A stretch of 54,562 nt of DNA from Acidimicrobiaceae bacterium (GTDB lineage: Bacteria > Actinomycetota > Acidimicrobiia > Acidimicrobiales > RAAP-2), in contig PLHJ01000015.1 in assembly GCA_003138895.1 (NCBI GenBank), forward strand, positions 38,161-92,722, in the 5' to 3' direction. How positions within the stretch are numbered: position 1 is the stretch's first letter; each line of letters opens with the position of its first letter. A program made the translations under genes and the position numbers. Positions 53,729 to 54,562 of the stretch are shown piece after piece. The notes beneath the pieces are model-generated. The model made no database searches. It saw nothing but the letters and a program-made list of their open reading frames with translations, and was not told where the DNA came from.

Positions 53729-54562
53729 TTACTCGGTTGGCGCTTCGCTCACAATTTCGGCGTCGACAATTGACTCTTCGTCATCGGATTCGACCGAAGC
53801 GTCAACAGCGTTGTCCTTCTTGCCCGACACTTCCGAGGCGTACTCCGCCCAAGCGGCTTGGGCTTCCGTTTCGGGAGTGAATTCGCTGTAATCGAACGAT
53901 CCAATGAAGTTGCCTTCGGCGTCGTAGGCGTGCGAACCAAAGGCTTCACGGTACTCTTCGGACACTTCGCCACCTTCAGCGGCTTGCTTGATGGAAAGGC
54001 TGATTCGTCGACGAGCGGTGTCAAGTTCAATGATCTTGACCCACAGTTCTTCGCCAGCGGTGACCACCTGATCGGGAGACTCAACGTGGTGCGCGGCCAT
54101 TTCTGAGATATGCACGAGGCCTTCAATACCGTCTCCGACCTGCACAAATGCTCCAAACGGCACCATCTTGGTGACGCGACCATACACCAACTGGTCAGTG
54201 CTGTGGCTATCGGCAAACTCTTGCCAGGGGTCGGACTGCGTGGCCTTCAGCGACAAACTGATTCGTTCCTTCGAAAAGTCAACTTCCAGAACTTCCACGT
54301 CGACTTCGTCACCTACGGCAACCACCTGTGAGGGGTGGTCAATGTGCTTCCAACTGAGTTCGGAGACGTGAATCAAACCGTCCATACCGCCGAGGTCGAC
54401 GAACGCGCCGAAGTTGACGACCGATGAAATCGTTCCGCGACGACGTTCGCCTGCCTTCAGATTGTTCAAGAAATCCCCACGCTGCTCTTTTTGCGTCTCT
54501 TCGAGCCAGGCGCGTCGCGACAAAACAACGTTGTTGCGGTTGCGGTCGAGCTCAATGATCTT
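53729..54562 (-). CDS. rpsA: 30S ribosomal protein S1, C-terminal part (cut by window edge)
   Basis: 277 codons of the C-terminal part. The frame runs off the window without a start. It enters within an S1 repeat (ELDRNRNNVVLSRRAWLEE) and then has two full S1 RNA-binding domains: GTISSVVNFGAFVDLGGMDG and GRVTKMVPFGAFVQVGDG. The tail of about 80 residues is acidic and probably disordered, as in actinobacterial S1. It anchors mRNA on the 30S subunit. Leaderless mRNAs, which seem frequent here, usually depend less on S1. Confidence 0.95.
   Translation of the reverse strand, partial: KIIELDRNRNNVVLSRRAWLEETQKEQRGDFLNNLKAGERRRGTISSVVNFGAFVDLGGMDGLIHVSELSWKHIDHPSQVVAVGDEVDVEVLEVDFSKERISLSLKATQSDPWQEFADSHSTDQLVYGRVTKMVPFGAFVQVGDGIEGLVHISEMAAHHVESPDQVVTAGEELWVKIIELDTARRRISLSIKQAAEGGEVSEEYREAFGSHAYDAEGNFIGSFDYSEFTPETEAQAAWAEYASEVSGKKDNAVDASVESDDEESIVDAEIVSEAPTE

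Overview
The window is a gene-dense stretch of bacterial chromosome of moderate G+C (mid-50s percent by eye). It holds about 50 protein genes, two tRNA genes, many 1-8 bp start/stop overlaps and almost no spacer. There is no sign of phage, insertion sequence or CRISPR. Gene order points to Actinomycetota: uvrB-uvrA-uvrC-rapZ-yvcK-gap-pgk-tpiA-secG, nadK-recN, pyrG-xerD, scpA-scpB-rluB-aroH-tyrA-aroA-cmk, and der beside a DUF512 gene. The moderate G+C, the absence of whiA between yvcK and gap, and the short 6-phosphogluconate dehydrogenase make a lineage outside the classical high-G+C genera (for example Acidimicrobiia) my best guess. That last step is inference.

Layout. 1-6.2 kb (minus): start of an acyl-CoA ligase, then glutamate synthase gltD and gltB. 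6.3-7.8 kb (plus): thiO-thiS, a 52-aa unknown gene and tRNA-Pro(GGG), followed by the only gene-free stretch longer than 300 bp. 8.1-9.2 kb (minus): rsgA. 9.4-15.1 kb (plus): a sugar-phosphate operon (pgi, gnd, pgl, a HAD phosphatase, zwf) that covers the oxidative pentose phosphate branch. 15.1-20.3 kb (minus): a CDF-like membrane protein, an FAH-family enzyme, a gamma-carbonic-anhydrase-like protein, a zinc-ribbon micro-protein, der and DUF512. 20.4-22.8 kb (plus): ispH, an HD-domain protein and a GT2 glycosyltransferase. 22.8-28.9 kb (minus): plsC, cmk, aroA, tyrA, aroH, rluB, scpB, scpA. 28.9-29.9 kb (plus): trpS. 29.9-35.8 kb (minus): an M50 protease, xerD, pyrG, recN, nadK, tRNA-Leu(GAG). 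35.9-49.7 kb (minus): one long run from coaE through uvrBAC, rapZ, yvcK, gap-pgk-tpiA and secG to a family-5 substrate-binding protein. 49.9-53.7 kb (plus): a four-gene Opp/Dpp-type ABC transporter without its own binding protein. 53.7-54.6 kb (minus): the 3' end of rpsA.

The most coherent new signal is regulatory. Seven genes (thiO, DUF512, ispH, scpA, trpS, uvrA, coaE) have a TANNNT hexamer followed by exactly six bases and then ATG or GTG, and none has a Shine-Dalgarno sequence at working distance. This is the geometry of leaderless transcription, and two of the three pairs of closely spaced divergent genes carry it on both strands. Other points of interest are the ABC cassette lying between rpsA and coaE, a possible orphan binding protein at the tail of the glycolysis-secG operon, a CDF-like transporter without the usual metal ligands, and a perfect 16-bp palindrome between rsgA and pgi. 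I did not find a clearly undescribed multi-gene system such as a defence island or biosynthetic cluster.
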